Shown here: positions 34,938 to 47,427 of the stretch, piece after piece | How the letters are laid out: the number at the start of each line of letters is the position of its first letter | Position numbering within the stretch: position 1 is the stretch's first letter | NCBI RefSeq assembly: GCF_050624435.1 | Contig: NC_134545.1 | Span: 85,464,063-85,528,062, forward strand | Origin: Tenrec ecaudatus | Taxonomy: Eukaryota; Chordata; Mammalia; Afrosoricida; Tenrecidae | Direction: 5' to 3' | Length of the DNA stretch: 64,000 nucleotides | Program-made: the position numbers and the translations under genes | The notes under the pieces: generated by a model | What the model was told of the DNA's origin: nothing | Databases searched by the model: none | Seen by the model: the letters and a program-made list of their open reading frames with translations, nothing else

Positions 34938-35659
34938 TAAGTCCATAAGTTGACTCCCTGCCCTGGACCACCCTGGTGCAAGATCCTTCATGAGGAACTT
35001 GCAAAAAACTTGCTTCTATCTTTGCCCAAACCCAGTGTATCCCCCCACCCCCACCCCCAGCAGTCAATTTGGTCCTCCAAAACTGGCATAAAGCAGGGCA
35101 GACATGCCCTCCTCCACTCAGAACCCTCCCACGGCTCCGCATCTTCCTCAGAGTCCGCGTCCTAAAACGCAGCCACAAAGGCCCATGTTGTGCAGAGAAC
35201 CCAGAGTGGAGTAGGATAGAGGGCAAGACGGAAGGGCCCTGAGGTCACCTGGACCACAGGAGAAAACCGGAGCAGCACCCCCCGCAGCCTGCTGCTGTGC
35301 GGGCGGGTATCCCCTCTGCATTCACCTGCCCACGTTTGTAGGACCTTTCTTGCCTGCAGAGCCCCGAGGAGCCAGTCTGCATCTCGAGGACTCCACAATT
35401 GTCAGTGACGGAACACCTAAGAACCCTTTCAGAGCTGGAAACGGGTCTGATCTGCCTGCGAGGCCCGGTTAAGATGTGTCCACCTCAAGCTTGGATTGGG
35501 GTGGAGGTGAAGCAGAGGCTCACACGGGGGCGGGCTTGCAGAGGAAAGAAGCTGCACGCCCACGGGGTCAACCTCCTCCTCAGAAGAAGGGCTCCCCTGC
35601 CTCTGTCTGGACATCGAACACTTCAAGTCATGGATTCTAAAATCACACACGCTTTCTCC

Positions 35660-35780
35660 CCACGCTTCTGCCTCTCCTCTTGCCTCCCTTTCTTCCTCCT
35701 TTCTCCCTTCTTCCTTCTCCACCCTCTTTCCTTTTCTCTCTCTTTCTCTCTTGTATCCCCTCTCTCTCCCAACTCTTTCC
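35660..35780. repeat. Pyrimidine-rich low-complexity tract
   Basis: CTTCC and CTTTCTC runs dominate the + strand. Confidence 0.8.
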
Positions 35781-35829
35781 ATTGGCTCGGGAAGGAAACA
35801 GAAATGGATGAGCCCCCCACCCTCTACCA

Positions 35830-35965
35830 CGCAGCCCACGGTGGGCACCTCATTCAGGCCTCACAGCAACCGTGCCAGTTGGCGAGTGATTTCCCACACA
35901 GAGCACAGGAAAACGTGGTTTCAGAGAGGCCAAGTCACTTGCTCTGGCTGGTGCCACCATAAGCC
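35830..35965 (+). repeat. MIR SINE fragment
   Basis: CACCTCATTCAGGCCTCACA, then TTTCAGAGAGGCCAAGTCAC, follows the order of MIR. Confidence 0.65.
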
Positions 35966-35999
35966 TGACCCTAGGACGAAGACGTACAGAGAAGAGGCG

Positions 36000-36260
36000 C
36001 TACACAGTTTACCCAGGAGAGTGGTGTGTGGTAGAACACACATCACGAAGGAGATCTGTGTTCGGATCCTGGTCAGTGCACCTCATGCGCACCCCCACTC
36101 AGCTGTCGGTGGTAGGTTGCATGTTCTGATGCCGAACAGGCTTCAGGAGGGTCTTTAGACTCAGACTACGTAGAACGGCTTGGTGATCTGCTTTCTGAAA
36201 GTCAGCCCATGAGAATCCACTGGGTTACACGATGGGAGTGGGACCGGAGCACCGCTGACC
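36000..36260 (+). repeat. Possible RTE 5' fragment
   Basis: TCTGCTTTCTGAAAGTCAGC then CCATGAGAATCCACTGGG resembles the 5' untranslated part of the afrotherian RTE as I recall it. Weak. Confidence 0.35.
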
Positions 36261-36489
36261 CTGGGACAACTCAGCAGCTGCTTCCACAACAGAACATGTT
36301 TGCGGCTTAATAATTGCATAAAGCCACAGGATGAAGTGAAAGAGAAGCCATACGACAAGGGAACAACTGGGACCTGCTCACATTCTCCCAGGGAGGGAAC
36401 CGTTCAACCCACCGTGGCCTGGTGTCACAACGATGCACTGGGCATCTGTGAAGAAGAAACAGGAAGCTCTGACATGAGAACATGGAGAC

Positions 36490-36566
36490 ATTACAAGGTT
36501 ATCTTTTTTTTTTACATACAAGTTAATTATTTATTATGAGATAATACAGATTCAAATGCAATTGTA

Positions 36567-36626
<60 letters not shown>

Positions 36627-36720
36627 TCTTATGCACACTTTACCTAGATTCCCCCATTGGTAACATCTTGCTATACTATAGGAAAATATTACAATCAGGA
36701 TGTTGACACTGATACAAGCA
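36490..36720 (-). repeat. Old L1-like 3'UTR fragment with (AT)26 run
   Basis: TTCCCCCATTGGTAACATCT and ACAATCAGGATGTTGACACT resemble a common old mammalian L1 3'UTR segment. A perfect AT run lies inside at about 36571-36622. Confidence 0.45.
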
Positions 36721-36754
36721 AGATGGGGATATTTCCATCATTACACTTTTTTAA

Positions 36755-38205
36755 ACTTAAAAAAATCATTTTATTGAGGGCTCATACAACTCTTTTTTTA
36801 ATTGATAGGTGAAACTGATAATTTTTTTAAACAATCATTTTATTAGGGGCTCATACAACTCTTATCACAATCTATGCATGCATCCACTGTGTGTCAAGCA
36901 TATTTGTACATTTGTTGCCCTCATCATTCCCAAAACATTTGCTTCTACTTGAGCCCTTGATATCAGCTCCTCATTCTTCCCCTCCCTCCCTGTTCCTCCC
37001 TCCCTCATGAACCCCTGATAATTTATGTTATTATTTTTTCATATCTTACACTGTCCGACGTCTCCCTTCACCCACTTTTATGTTGTCCATACCCCAGGGA
37101 GGTGGTTATATGTAGATCTTTGTAATCGGTTCCACCCTTCCCTCTCTCAACCCTCCCAGTATTGCCACTCTCACCACTGGTCCTGAAGGAATCATCTGTC
37201 CTGGATTCCCTGTGTTTCCACTTTCTATGTGTACCAGCGTACATCCTCTGGTCTAGCCAGACTTGTAAGGTAGAATTGGGATCATGATAGTGGTGGGGTG
37301 GGGGGGCTGGCGGAGGAAGCATTAGAGAGCTAGAGGAAAATTGTATGTTTCATCGTTGCTGCACTGTACCCTGACTGGCTTGTCTCCTCCCTGTGACTCT
37401 TCTGGAAGGGATGTCCAGTTGCCTACAAATGGATCTTGGGTCCCTAATCTGCATTCCCCCTCATTCACAATGATTTGAAATTTTGTTCTTTGATGCGTGA
37501 TACCTGATCCCTTCAGCACTTTGTAATCACACAGGCTAGTGTGCTTCTTCTATGTGGGCTTTGTTGCTTCTGAGCTAGATGGCTGCTTGTTTATCTTCAA
37601 GCCTTTAAGAACCCAGACACTATGTCTTTTGATAGCTAGGCACCATCAGCTTTCTTCACCACATTTGCTTATGCACCCATTTGTCTTCAGCGATCGTGTC
37701 ATGAAGGTGAGCATCATGGAATGCCAGTTTAATAGAACAAAGTGTTCTTACATTGAGGGAGTACTTGCGTGTAGGCTCCATCTGCTGCCTTAATACTAAA
37801 CCTATAAATATATGCACATAGATCTATTTACCTAACATCCTATATAAATATATTTACATATGTACATGCCTTTATTTAGACCTCTATGCATGCCCTTTGC
37901 CTCCTAGCTCTTTCCTCTATTTCCTTTCACTTTCCTCTTGTTCCACTATCATGCTCAGCCTTCATTTGGGTTTCAGTAATTACTCTCAGTTACATTACCA
38001 TTGATCAATCCCTACCAGGCCTCTTACATCCTCTTTGCCACTGATTTTTGGATTGATTGTTGTTCCCTTGTCCCTGGGTTGGTTAACACCACTTCCTTTC
38101 TCCCACCTTCCCCTTTCCCATGTCCCCCCAGAACCATTGGTCCCATTGTTTTCTTCTCCAGATTGTTTATCCAGCCTTTCTTATCTAGATAGACCTGCGC
38201 ACGGT
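36755..38205 (-). repeat. LINE 3'UTR copy, reverse orientation, about 1.4 kb
   Basis: It begins AATCATTTTATTAGGGGCTC, the complement of the AATAAA-containing 3' end, and extends through ATGTGGGCTTTGTTGCTTCT to CAGCCTTTCTTATCTAGATA. A second short 3' end at 36755-36795, with the same ATCATTTTATTGAGGGCTCA, lies just before it, so two insertions are stacked. Confidence 0.75.
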
Positions 38206-39399
38206 TATCTTTCAAAGGAAAACACAAAAGTGCAGGACAGTGGAAAAATAAGAATGTTTACCCATACTGTTTGTGCATGCATAACCATTGGAAAGGCAAC
38301 TAACAACCTGTTTTTTTGTTTTATTTTGTTTGGGTTTGAATGGTTATTCCTGAGTAGGAAATAGTGTGAACGGGAATCAGATCAGATGGAAATTTCTGTG
38401 TTTTTTCCATTTTGATCTTACCGACAATGAAAATTTAAACCTAAAAAAGCAAAGACACAACCAGATCCTTGCTACAGCTATGCCCAATTGCCTAGTGAAT
38501 GAATCAAAGCTTCACCTTCTTGGCCATCTGACTGAGGGAAAGGCCACTGGATATGGGGATGAGGGGGGGGACCTGGTGACCTCCAAGCCAGATGGATGGA
38601 GGGCACTGGGGGTGGGGAGGAGTGGCTGAGGCAGGGAAGGTGGAAGTGTCAAGAGTTAGGCAATTCTTGCGAAAGGTCTGGAAGGAAGGGGAGGATGACG
38701 GGCTGGGAGATAATGTCGGTGAGCTCAGGGAAGGTTCTTTCTGGCTAAGCCAGGAGGTTACCCAATAGCAGAGTAAGCATGGGCCTACTCATGCTTCCTT
38801 ACTAACCTCGAGTGAATAATTTTATGTGGGTTTCACCACATTGGTCAAATAAGCTCCTGTTGGCCTTGTGTACTTGCTACTCTTTGTCAGGAATTGCACA
38901 TTTGAAAAGCGTCTTTGCTTCTCTAGGAAGGGTCTGTGGAACTAGGAAACTCCTGATGCCAGCCATACCACAGTCTTTGATGTGTCGTAAAAATCAGAAA
39001 TTGTTGCCTCAACTGAGTCCATGTGGGAGAAGTACACCAGCCGGTGTGACCCAGGGATTCTAAATAATAAAAGCCAATCCGAAGGAGGGAATGGTATCAG
39101 CCCTTGAATCGTGAACCTTGGTTGCAGAAAGCTATGGATGACGGTGGAAGCCCAAAATGCAATGACAGAGTTTCCGCATGGGTTACAGTCTCCAATGACT
39201 CCCCTCCGACCAGAGTCTGAGGGATGGCAACAGCCTTGCTATACACTAGAGACCATTGTAAAGTGGATTGTGATAGATGTTGTAAGTTTAAAATGTAACA
39301 CCCTATCAGTTGATCTCCCTTTTGACCGATTTTTAAGTTATTTCAGTTTTTAATATTTTCTGCTTTCTTTTTGATCAAAGTTTTTCTATGTTTTATCTA

Positions 39400-39640
39400 G
39401 TTATTATTTGTTTGCTTCCTCTCTGAGCTTTATATGACTTTCTGTATATGAAGGTCTATAGAGACAGTAATTGGATAGGGGCATGGAAGGGGAGAATGGG
39501 GGGGGGGGATGAGGAGCTAACAACAATGAGTATGAGAAGAAAATGTTCTGAAATTGATGGTGGTGACGATTGTACAACTCTTTTAGGGTGATGGAAGGAT
39601 TAGATGGTATATGTGAAGTATATGCCAATGAGATGTTTTT
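39400..39640 (+). repeat. Old L1-like 3' end
   Basis: GAAAATGTTCTGAAATTGAT followed by GGTGGTGACGATTGTACAAC matches the 3' end shared by old mammalian L1 subfamilies. Confidence 0.6.
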
Positions 39641-40194
39641 TTAAGTGTGAAATTGGTCATATTAGCAAGTAGACACAAACAAGACTAGTTACTTTGCTTG
39701 TTTGGTAATCTGACACTGGCCCAAGGGCAATGTGGACACGCCTGGTGACTGAGGTAGAGGATGAAGAGGGAGGGGGACGCGGTGAAGAGTAGCTCTTGAG
39801 AAATGGCCATGAGGGTCCGGGAAGGAGACCTGACAGGATGGGTGGAGGCATGAGGTGAGGAGTTGGAAGGAAGTGGGAGTTAGAGGTTGCAGAAGTTCTC
39901 CGAAGAGAAAGGAGACAGTAAAGTTAGGTCCAGCCTTGAGGAAGATGGAGGATGCTAGAAGACGCCTCATCCTGTTTGGATGGACCATGCGTGCTCGTGG
40001 AAGCCGCAGTCAAGACTTCAAAGGGTGCCTTGCACTGGGCCACTCTGCTTCACAGACCTCTTTAAAGTGCCAGAGAGCAAAGGCGTCCCTTGGAGGACTA
40101 AGGTGTGCCCAGCCCAGCCATGGTCTTTTCAGTCGCCTCCCATGTAGTGAGTGGGAGTTGCACAGTGAATGAGGAAGACTCAGGAAGAATCGAT

Positions 40195-40575
40195 GCCCTG
40201 GAATTACAGTGCTGGTGAAAAATATTCAAAGGACCATGAACTGCCAGAAGAACAAACAAATCGGTCTTAGGAGAAGTACAGCCAGAATGCTCCTTAGAAG
40301 CGAGACTGGCAAGACTTGGCCTCATGTACTTAGGCAAGTTATCAGGAGAGACCAGTTCCTGAAAAGGGACATCATACTCAGTAAAGTAGAAGGTCAGAGA
40401 GAAAGAGGAAGGCGCTCCACGAGATGGACTGACACAGTGGCTGTAACAAAGAGCTCTAACATAACAGCAATGGTGAGGAGGGGGCAGGGCCGAGCAGTGT
40501 TTTGTTCTGTGATACATAGTCTCTCTGAACTGGATCCCACTGGATGGCACCTGACAATAACTCTGGAGGCTTGAG
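40195..40575 (+). repeat. RTE/BovB-type LINE, C-terminal reverse transcriptase remnant
   Basis: An open stretch reads TARMLLRSETGKTWPHVLRQ, then VIRRDQFLKRDIILSKVEGQ and RERGRRSTRWTD. This follows the BovB/RTE C-terminal order HV.RRD.L...LM..K.EG.R.RGR..TRW.D. Substitutions in the conserved WFGHV core and stops on both sides show it is inactive. Among the RTE pieces here it is the best preserved. Confidence 0.85.
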
Positions 40576-41879
40576 AAGGATGTCTGTGAGAACACACAGA
40601 CCATGCTGCCAAGTGCACGCACTGGTGTGTGCCTGGCTGCCCCTTCTGCCCTCAGGACACCCTAAGATCCCCCTGCCCTTCTCTCCCCGACCCAGTTCAC
40701 CCCTTCTCCTTCTTCCAGCCTCCCTGGTTGACTGAGCCCAGTCATTCTGTCTGATCTCTAAGACTATGCATCTCAAGTGTCCAGGCTCAATTTCAGCTGC
40801 CTTGTGGGAGAGGTAGCTCCCCCCGAGGGAATTCCCAGCCCCCACAAGCAGGCAAGGCAAAAAGGATGCATGTATGGAGCTTTCTCCAAACTGGGATGGA
40901 GGGGTCCAAGGAGTTGCTTCCAAGGTCTACATTCACCACCCCATGTCACTCAGGACGCCTTCCTTGCTCCATGTAGAACCATCAGATCGTCAACGGGGCC
41001 TTTTAGACTCTGATGCTGCCTTTGGCAGTTGGGTATTGTAGAAGCCCAGCGGATGTCTATGGGCAGAAGTTCAGGAACGCTCTGTTGAGGTGAGGTGGGG
41101 TGCTTTCACGTGGAGATGGGAATGGAGGGAGACCCATGGATGTATTTGTTTGTTGCCATTCCACCCACCTGGGAGTTAGCACTGCCTTTCCCCCTGCTCC
41201 GAGGTCTCTGGGGTAGGGTCTGTGAGTATCAGGAAGATGAACGGTGGTCTGAGGGGACCACCGGAGGTGAGGGGAGGGGAGTAGGGGAGGGAGACAAAGG
41301 AAACAGCTCTTTGGGGCAACTACATTTCATACCTTCCCCCCCCAACACCCCCGCCTGCCCAAACCATCCCAATACTCTAATTAGTCAGTCCCTTAGGTCC
41401 CTGTTAGCCAGGCCGGCTGAGCGCCCAACTCCCTGGGGATCAGCCCCCTTACCCCCTAGACTAATCAGTCCTTCACGCCTTGAGTGCCTGAGCATGCGCA
41501 TGCGCACACATGCACACATAGTCCTCTCCCGGAGCTCCAGGCCCCATGCCGGCCTTCAGAGGGTTAATATAGGGTGGTGCTGAATCCCCCTCCCCATTGA
41601 AGACATTCCCTCCCCCCCATTTGAGATGATTAAAAAGTTGAGAGAGCATGCAAAGTTTGGGAGGTTCTGTCCAATTTGGGATTTCCTCTCGAACTTGTGG
41701 GGTCAGGAATGTATAGCAAAGGGTCAGGCCATGAGTGGGGTGTGCTCTGTGGCGCCCCAAGCTCTTGGACTGGTGCTTCTCTGGCTCCCATCTATGGTCA
41801 ATATTCACCCCAACCCAGACCCCCCTCCTCCTCCTTATCTCGACGCCCCCGTCCATCTCCCCACCCCCTACACCCCCGA

Positions 41880-42160
41880 CACCCGCACTGTCAGCCCAAA
41901 CACATGATAAATTGCCCTGTCAACAGAATTCATTCAGGGACCAATTAATTCCACAGAAATGAACCAGGAGCCATCAGTTGCTGAAAAACTCAGAGTGCAA
42001 GGAGCAGAGGGAGGGGGTGCAGGCGGAGGGTGGGCGGCAGAGGAGGGGACGGGAAGGCTGGGGAAGTTAGTCTGACAGAAATTGGTCATTTAATGCTTAA
42101 GTGCACGCTAGACAGCCCTGTCATCGCCCGCGGCCCCCGCGCGGGATTAATTATCGGAGG
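41880..42160. promoter_or_regulatory. Candidate distal conserved element, 11 kb downstream of PAX2
   Basis: Within repeat-rich intergenic DNA this non-repetitive island holds CCAATTAATTCC (41941-41952), ATGATAAATTGCCCTGTCAA, CTTAAGTG (42096-42103, NKX2 type) and GGGATTAATTATC (42143-42155, bicoid plus homeodomain type) beside a short CpG-rich block. It looks like the intronic candidates in composition. Confidence 0.45.
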
Positions 42161-42499
42161 AGGCGAGGGCAGCCCAGCCCAGCCCAGCCGTCTGTCACCA
42201 ACCAAGGCTGGAGTCACCCAGGCCTTGGGCCACCCTGGGGCCATTCCAAGTCTCCAGGTCTCCTGCTCCCCTGGCTTCTGTGTTCCCTAGATCCCAGCCC
42301 TAGGCCAAACCTCCTATCTTGGGGCCCCAGCTCCACTTAGTCATGTCTTGCCATAAACTGACCCAACCGGGAGGCCTTCTTGACCGCTTGACTGGCTCAG
42401 GTCGCATAGCTCTCTGTCCTCCCTGTCATTCCCTTCAACCACCTTGAGGAAGGATGTGTGTAGAGCTCAAAGCGTGGCCACGCAGCCCATTGATCTTAA

Positions 42500-43245
42500 T
42501 CTTGGGAATGGCGCCATCAGGCCCCTCAATGGCTCAAGCCAGGATCTCGCCAATCACCTTTGACTCCTCCCTCTCCCTAGGCCTTTGCATCCAATCAGAA
42601 TCCAAGTCCTATCAGTTCTCCTTCCCCCAACGATACTAGACTCCATCCACTTGCTTCTACTTCCTCTCTGCTACCCAAGGCTGAGCCATCCTCAGCGCTG
42701 CCAGCTGTTCCGATTTAGGCTCTTGGCCTAAGGTGATCGGTAAAAATGCAAACAGCATCCTACCACCCGGGAACCCTCTGTGTAAAATTCTTCAGTAGCT
42801 CACAAAGGGGCTTGAGGGAAGTTCAACCTCCTTAACTGGACTCACCAGCACAAAGCCTTGACCCCTGGTACAGCCCACCTTTGCCTCCGGCAAGCTTCTC
42901 CTGGTCTGTGCCAGTGCCACACTGACTCCCTATGCCAGCCTTTATGTGCTCCTCCCTCAGCGTGAACGCCTCCTTCACCTCTACAACCAGCTCCATCTCC
43001 CATCGACTAATTGCTATCCATCTTCCAGATCTCCAAGGAAATGTCACTCCCTCCAGGAAGACTTCCTTGACTTCTGCAATGTTCTTTTATAGTTCCCAAG
43101 CTTCCCCATTCATCCCCCTGATAAATACTTGTGCACTGTCTATCTTTCTACCAAAATGCCTACTAAAAAGTCTCACACGGATACAGTCCATGTCTTTATA
43201 CTGGCATTTAACACATAACAAACAAGCACTCATTGTTGAATGAAT
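42500..43245 (+). repeat. L2 LINE remnant
   Basis: CACCTTTGACTCCTCCCTCT, then ATCCAATCAGAATCCAAGTC, AAATGTCACTCCCTCCAGGA and TTGTTGAATGAATGG follow the L2 3' part in order. It is mammal-wide and ancient. Confidence 0.85.
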
Positions 43246-45034
43246 GGCTAGCCCTGTCATGGCGCCCCCCCTAGCTTGACTCTGGGGCCAGCTTTGCTGG
43301 TTTCCCAAGTCAGTCCTCTTCCAGCAGTTCCAGGCCAGTGGGCAGGGTCCGGAGACATAGGAAGTCCTTGGGGAACACTTGTGAGAGGCCATCAAGCTGG
43401 CCCAAACCAAGTGTGCTGGGTGGGCTCCGATGGAGGAGAGACTGCTGAGAACTGGAGGGGCGGACGCGAGGCCCAAGACTTCCCAGAGGCAGCAAAGTGC
43501 AGGGCCAGGAGGGATGGTGCTTCGCGCAGACAGGTGGGTGTGTTGGAGCCAGAGTTGTTCAGAGAAGCAGGAGGAGAGACAGTTAGAGACGGTTGGAAAT
43601 AGAACTGGAGACTCGTTTGTAAAGGTATCCAATGTCAAATTGGGGAGTATGGCCTTTTCCATGGCCTTCGTAGGAGGTCCCTGGCTGCTTCTAAGGAGGG
43701 CCAGACACAAAACATTCTTTGGTAAGTCAATTCTGGGCACTGAATAGGGTGGTTGAAGGGAAAGGTCGATGCAGGAACATCATTAGAAGCTGGTTACGTT
43801 ATGGGGAAGGAGGGGGAGGAGAAGGGAGGGAATGAAGGAAGGGGGTTTGGAAGGAGAGAGAGAGGAAGGGAGACTAAGATGGACCTGTGGAAGGGGGTTC
43901 TGTGATGGAGGAGCTGCCCCAAGGATTGTGCTCCAGGGGACTGGGTGATCAATGGGACCAGCCACAGGGAGAGAAGCTGGCTTAGAACTAGAAATGCCGA
44001 GAATGACATTGGATAGACTGGGAGAGACATGCCTGGCATAATGTCCAATGCACAGGATTAGAGGGAAGTAATGCAAGGGAGTGAGTTGGACTTGGGAATT
44101 AGCATTGGGAGATACACATTCTGGCTCTGATTCTGGTACCACCTTAAATTTGCATTTCAGTTTGAAAAGGCCAACGCAATTCAAAGAAACAATACTGAAA
44201 CACAGTGATCCTACAATAATAAAATGCAGTTGTCCGAGAGACATTGGGCAATGGCTGACTCTCGGTCACAGGCTCCAATAAAATTTCTCATTCGACCAAA
44301 ATCATCATCATCATCATCCTCTTCAAATGCAGCAAAGATGTATCACTACAAAGATGCAAGGGATACCATAGGGCTGGTATGATGCAATCCAGAAACAGGA
44401 CAGTTTACTGATATCAACCAAGAAATAAACTCACTAGATAGCCATGACTCTGACTGTGGCAACAAGACAGTCGTGTCATCAGTGACACTGTAGTGCTGGG
44501 TGGCTGCAATGAGACCCAGAAACAAAATGGCAACCTGACAATGTAATCATTTTGAGACAACAGCGATGTACTGACCTAATGATGATAATAAAGCTTCAAC
44601 AGTGGTGGGGAGGCAGGGAAGAAGGTGGAATGATGAACCTAGGCTCTGGGGCCCTAAGGAGAGAATGAGAAAGTAGGTTCCAGATCTGGAAGGAAGTGCC
44701 TTCAGGATGTGCAGAGATTTGAAAGCACTAATCTAGGACCAGAAGAGCCTGAGCCAAGGAAGGAAGTTGGGAAGGCAAGAGATTGTGGTATCTTGTAAAA
44801 TAGAACACCCCTCAGTGGGGCTGGCCTAGGATCTGAAGGAGACAGGCTCGACTATGGAGAGACAGCTGAGTGACCCCGACAGCATCCGTGGTCCAAGTGA
44901 GTGCCCGCACAGTCCAAAGCCTCCACTCCTTCAAAAACCGGAAGTAGGGTAAGTTCCATTCAGCACTTGTAAGGTTCCTGGGATCATTCAAGGAAAGCCA
45001 GTGTTCAATAAAGAACATAAAATCATATCATTGT

Positions 45035-45222
45035 ATCGCTTCTCGGCCTTTTGGCTAAGATCAAGTGTAGTATCTGTTCTTATCAGTTTAATATCTGATA
45101 CGTCCTCTATCCGAGGACAATATATTAAATGGATTTTTGGAGCAGGGAGTTGGAATAGGAGCTTGCTCCGTCCACTCCACGCATCGACCTGGTATTGCAG
45201 TACCTCCGGGAACGGTGCACCC
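45035..45222 (+). ncRNA. RNU2: U2 spliceosomal snRNA copy, retroposed (probable pseudogene)
   Basis: The full 188-nt U2 sequence is present, from ATCGCTTCTCGGCCTTTTGG to GGAACGGTGCACCC. It includes the branch-point recognition region (GTGTAGTATCTGTTC) and the Sm-site region. Against the human sequence from memory I count about two substitutions (GGGAGTTGG for GGGAGATGG, CTCCGGG for CTCCAGG). It continues about 50 nt past the mature end, includes a 3'-box-like AAAGTTAGA at 45250-45258, and ends in A's. A perfect 16-bp duplication AAAATCATATCATTGT flanks it (45019-45034 and 45275-45290). It sits inside a LINE with no visible PSE or DSE upstream, so transcription is unlikely. Confidence 0.9.
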
Positions 45223-46072
45223 CCACGGGGGACTTCTCAAATGGTCATTAAAGTTAGAGCGTTTTATTGGGAAAAAAATCATATCATTGTGTGCTCACCT
45301 CCCTGATATGATCACTGAAGACAAATGGGTGCATAAGCAAATGTGGTGAAGAAGGCTGATGGTGCCCGGCTATCAAAAGATAGCACATCAGGGGTCTTAA
45401 AGGCTTGAAGGTAGACAAGTGGCCATCTACCTGCGAACCAACAAAGCCCACATGGAAGAACCACACCAGCCTGTGTGCTCACAAGATCAAACGGATCAGG
45501 TATCAGGCATCAAGGAACAAAAAAATCAAATCATTGCGAATGAGGGAGAGTGCAGAGCAGAAACCCAAAGCCCATCTACAGGCAACTGGACACCCCTTAC
45601 AGAAGGGTCACGGGGAGGAGACAAGCCAGTCAGGTTGCAGGGTAGCAATGATGAAACACACAACTTTCTTCTAGTTCCTAAATATCACTTCCCCTGCCTC
45701 CCCCCTTCAACTATCATGATCCCGATTTTACCTTACAAATCTAGCTAGACCAGAGGATGTATACTGGTATAGATGGGAACTGGAAACACAGGGAATCCAA
45801 GACAGATGATCCCTTTAGGACCAGTGGTGAGAGTGGTGATACTGGGAGGGTGGGGGGAAGGTAGAGGAGAAAGGGAGAACCGATCACAATGATCTATATA
45901 TAGCCTCCTCCCTGGGAGATGGACAACAGAAAAGTGGGTTGAAGGGAGACGTTGGACAGTGTAAGACATGACAAAATAATAATAATTTATAAATTATCAA
46001 GGGTTCATGAGAGAGGGGACAAAATGAGGAGCCAATACCAAGGGCTCAAGTAGAAAACAAATGTTTTGAGAA

Positions 46073-46581
46073 TGTGTTAGTCTGGGTACATTAGAGAAAC
46101 AAATCAATGGAGACTCATACGTATAAGAGAGAGTTTTATATAAAGGGTAATTGGACATCAAGAAAGCATCCCAACCCAGTGCTGCCCAAGCCCACAAGTC
46201 CAACATTAGCCCATATGTCCAAGACCAATCCACAAAGTCCTCCTCCATCTCACAAAACAGACACAATGATGCCGACTGCAGGAGGAAAGCTGAGTCAGTG
46301 AACATGTAAGCATCTCAGCACTGGCAGGGGTCTCCACATGGCTGCTCCAGCACCCAGGGCTGCATCGGGGTAGATCCATGCAGCTTCTCCTCAGGTATGT
46401 CTTGCAGGAAGTGAGCCTTGCAAGCTGAAGTAGGGAACTGGCTAAGGCAGCTAAACTCTGGTCCGACCATCATAAAGCAAAAGACCTGAGAACTAGAAAG
46501 GCAAGGCTTACAGAACCATTTATCTCTCCACCCTTCAATTATCCCCATATGTGTTTATTGGCCACAATAAACTTTATCCCA
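46073..46581 (+). mobile_element. Solo LTR, MaLR/ERVL-like (509 bp)
   Basis: The element starts TGTGTTAGTCTGGGTACATT and ends ATAAACTTTATCCCA, the TG...CA ends of an LTR, with AATAAA near the 3' end. GAGAA is duplicated on both sides (46068-46072 and 46582-46586), the 5-bp size usual for ERVL/MaLR. Rejoining the flanks restores the host LINE motif TTTTGAGAATGATGATGG. No internal retroviral sequence is present. Confidence 0.85.
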
Positions 46582-46739
46582 GAGAATGATGATGGCAACA
46601 ACTGTACAAATGTGCTTTACACATGTATGTATGGATTGTAATAAGAGTTGTATGAGCCCCCAATAAAATGATTTTAAAATAAATTAAGAAAAGAAAGAAA
46701 AGCCATTGTTAAAAATAAAAGGACACAACTCCCATTTAT

Positions 46740-46935
46740 CCAATTGGTACCAATTACTAGAGCTTATGACCTGTGCTCTTTCTACATGACGTCATTCCAT
46801 CCTCACAATAACTCTGTGGGGGAAATTTGCTTCTCTGTTTTGTAGATTAGAATAATGAGGCCCAATGAGATTAACTGATTTGCCCAAAGTCACATAGCTA
46901 ATCAGGAAAACAGTAGACTTCAAACCCCAAATCCA
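46740..46935 (+). repeat. MIR SINE
   Basis: CCTCACAATAACTCTGTGGG, GTAGATTAGAATAATGAGGC and TTGCCCAAAGTCACATAGCT are diagnostic of MIR. Confidence 0.85.
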
Positions 46936-47427
46936 TTTGCCTTTAAAGTGCATCCAGGCCCATGCCACTGAGAATCTCTTTCAGGGAATGTGTGACCCTT
47001 GGAAAGAGATGCACCAGAGAGCAGGCTGGGCCAGAAGATAAACATGTCAAAGATTGCTATAGCATACGTGTAAACATCCTTGTTAAAGTAGCGAAACATG
47101 TATAGAACAGACAACTGTTTATCTACAAAAGAAAGGACTACGGATGCATATACTTATTTCCTACATTTTTTAAAATGCAAAGATAAACCAAAACATATCT
47201 TTCAAATGAACATCTATCAGAGAAGGAGACATCCAAGTGGAAAAGAAAGGTAGAATGTAGATGTCACTGAGTATACTTTAGCTTAAAGATTCCGCTATAG
47301 AATCATGCAAACATTTCCTGTAATAATACACCAAGATTGAGGAAACGAATAAGCAATCCCTAAACAATCAAAAGCAAAGTGAACTAAAGAAGCCTATCTA
47401 TGGAATCGGTGTCATAACCACAGAGAA

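Larger units (their letters stand above)
45003..46702 (+). repeat. LINE 3'UTR copy interrupted by U2 retrocopy and solo LTR
   Basis: Segments at about 45003-45034, 45291-46072 and 46587-46702 form one L1-like 3'UTR copy that ends CCCCCAATAAAATGATTTTA plus an A-rich tail. The first segment (AATAAAGAACATAAAATC) matches the family's repeated AAAGAACAAAAAATCATATC motif. The U2 copy and the LTR each inserted with a clean target duplication, so both are younger than this LINE. Confidence 0.75.

Noticed and set aside
40098-40622. 174-codon minus-strand open frame
   Set aside because: It is antisense to the RTE reverse-transcriptase remnant, whose sense strand reads the recognisable C-terminal motif.
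45035-45222. Functional U2 snRNA gene
   Set aside because: The target duplication, A-rich end and location inside a LINE copy indicate retroposition, and no proximal or distal sequence element is visible upstream.
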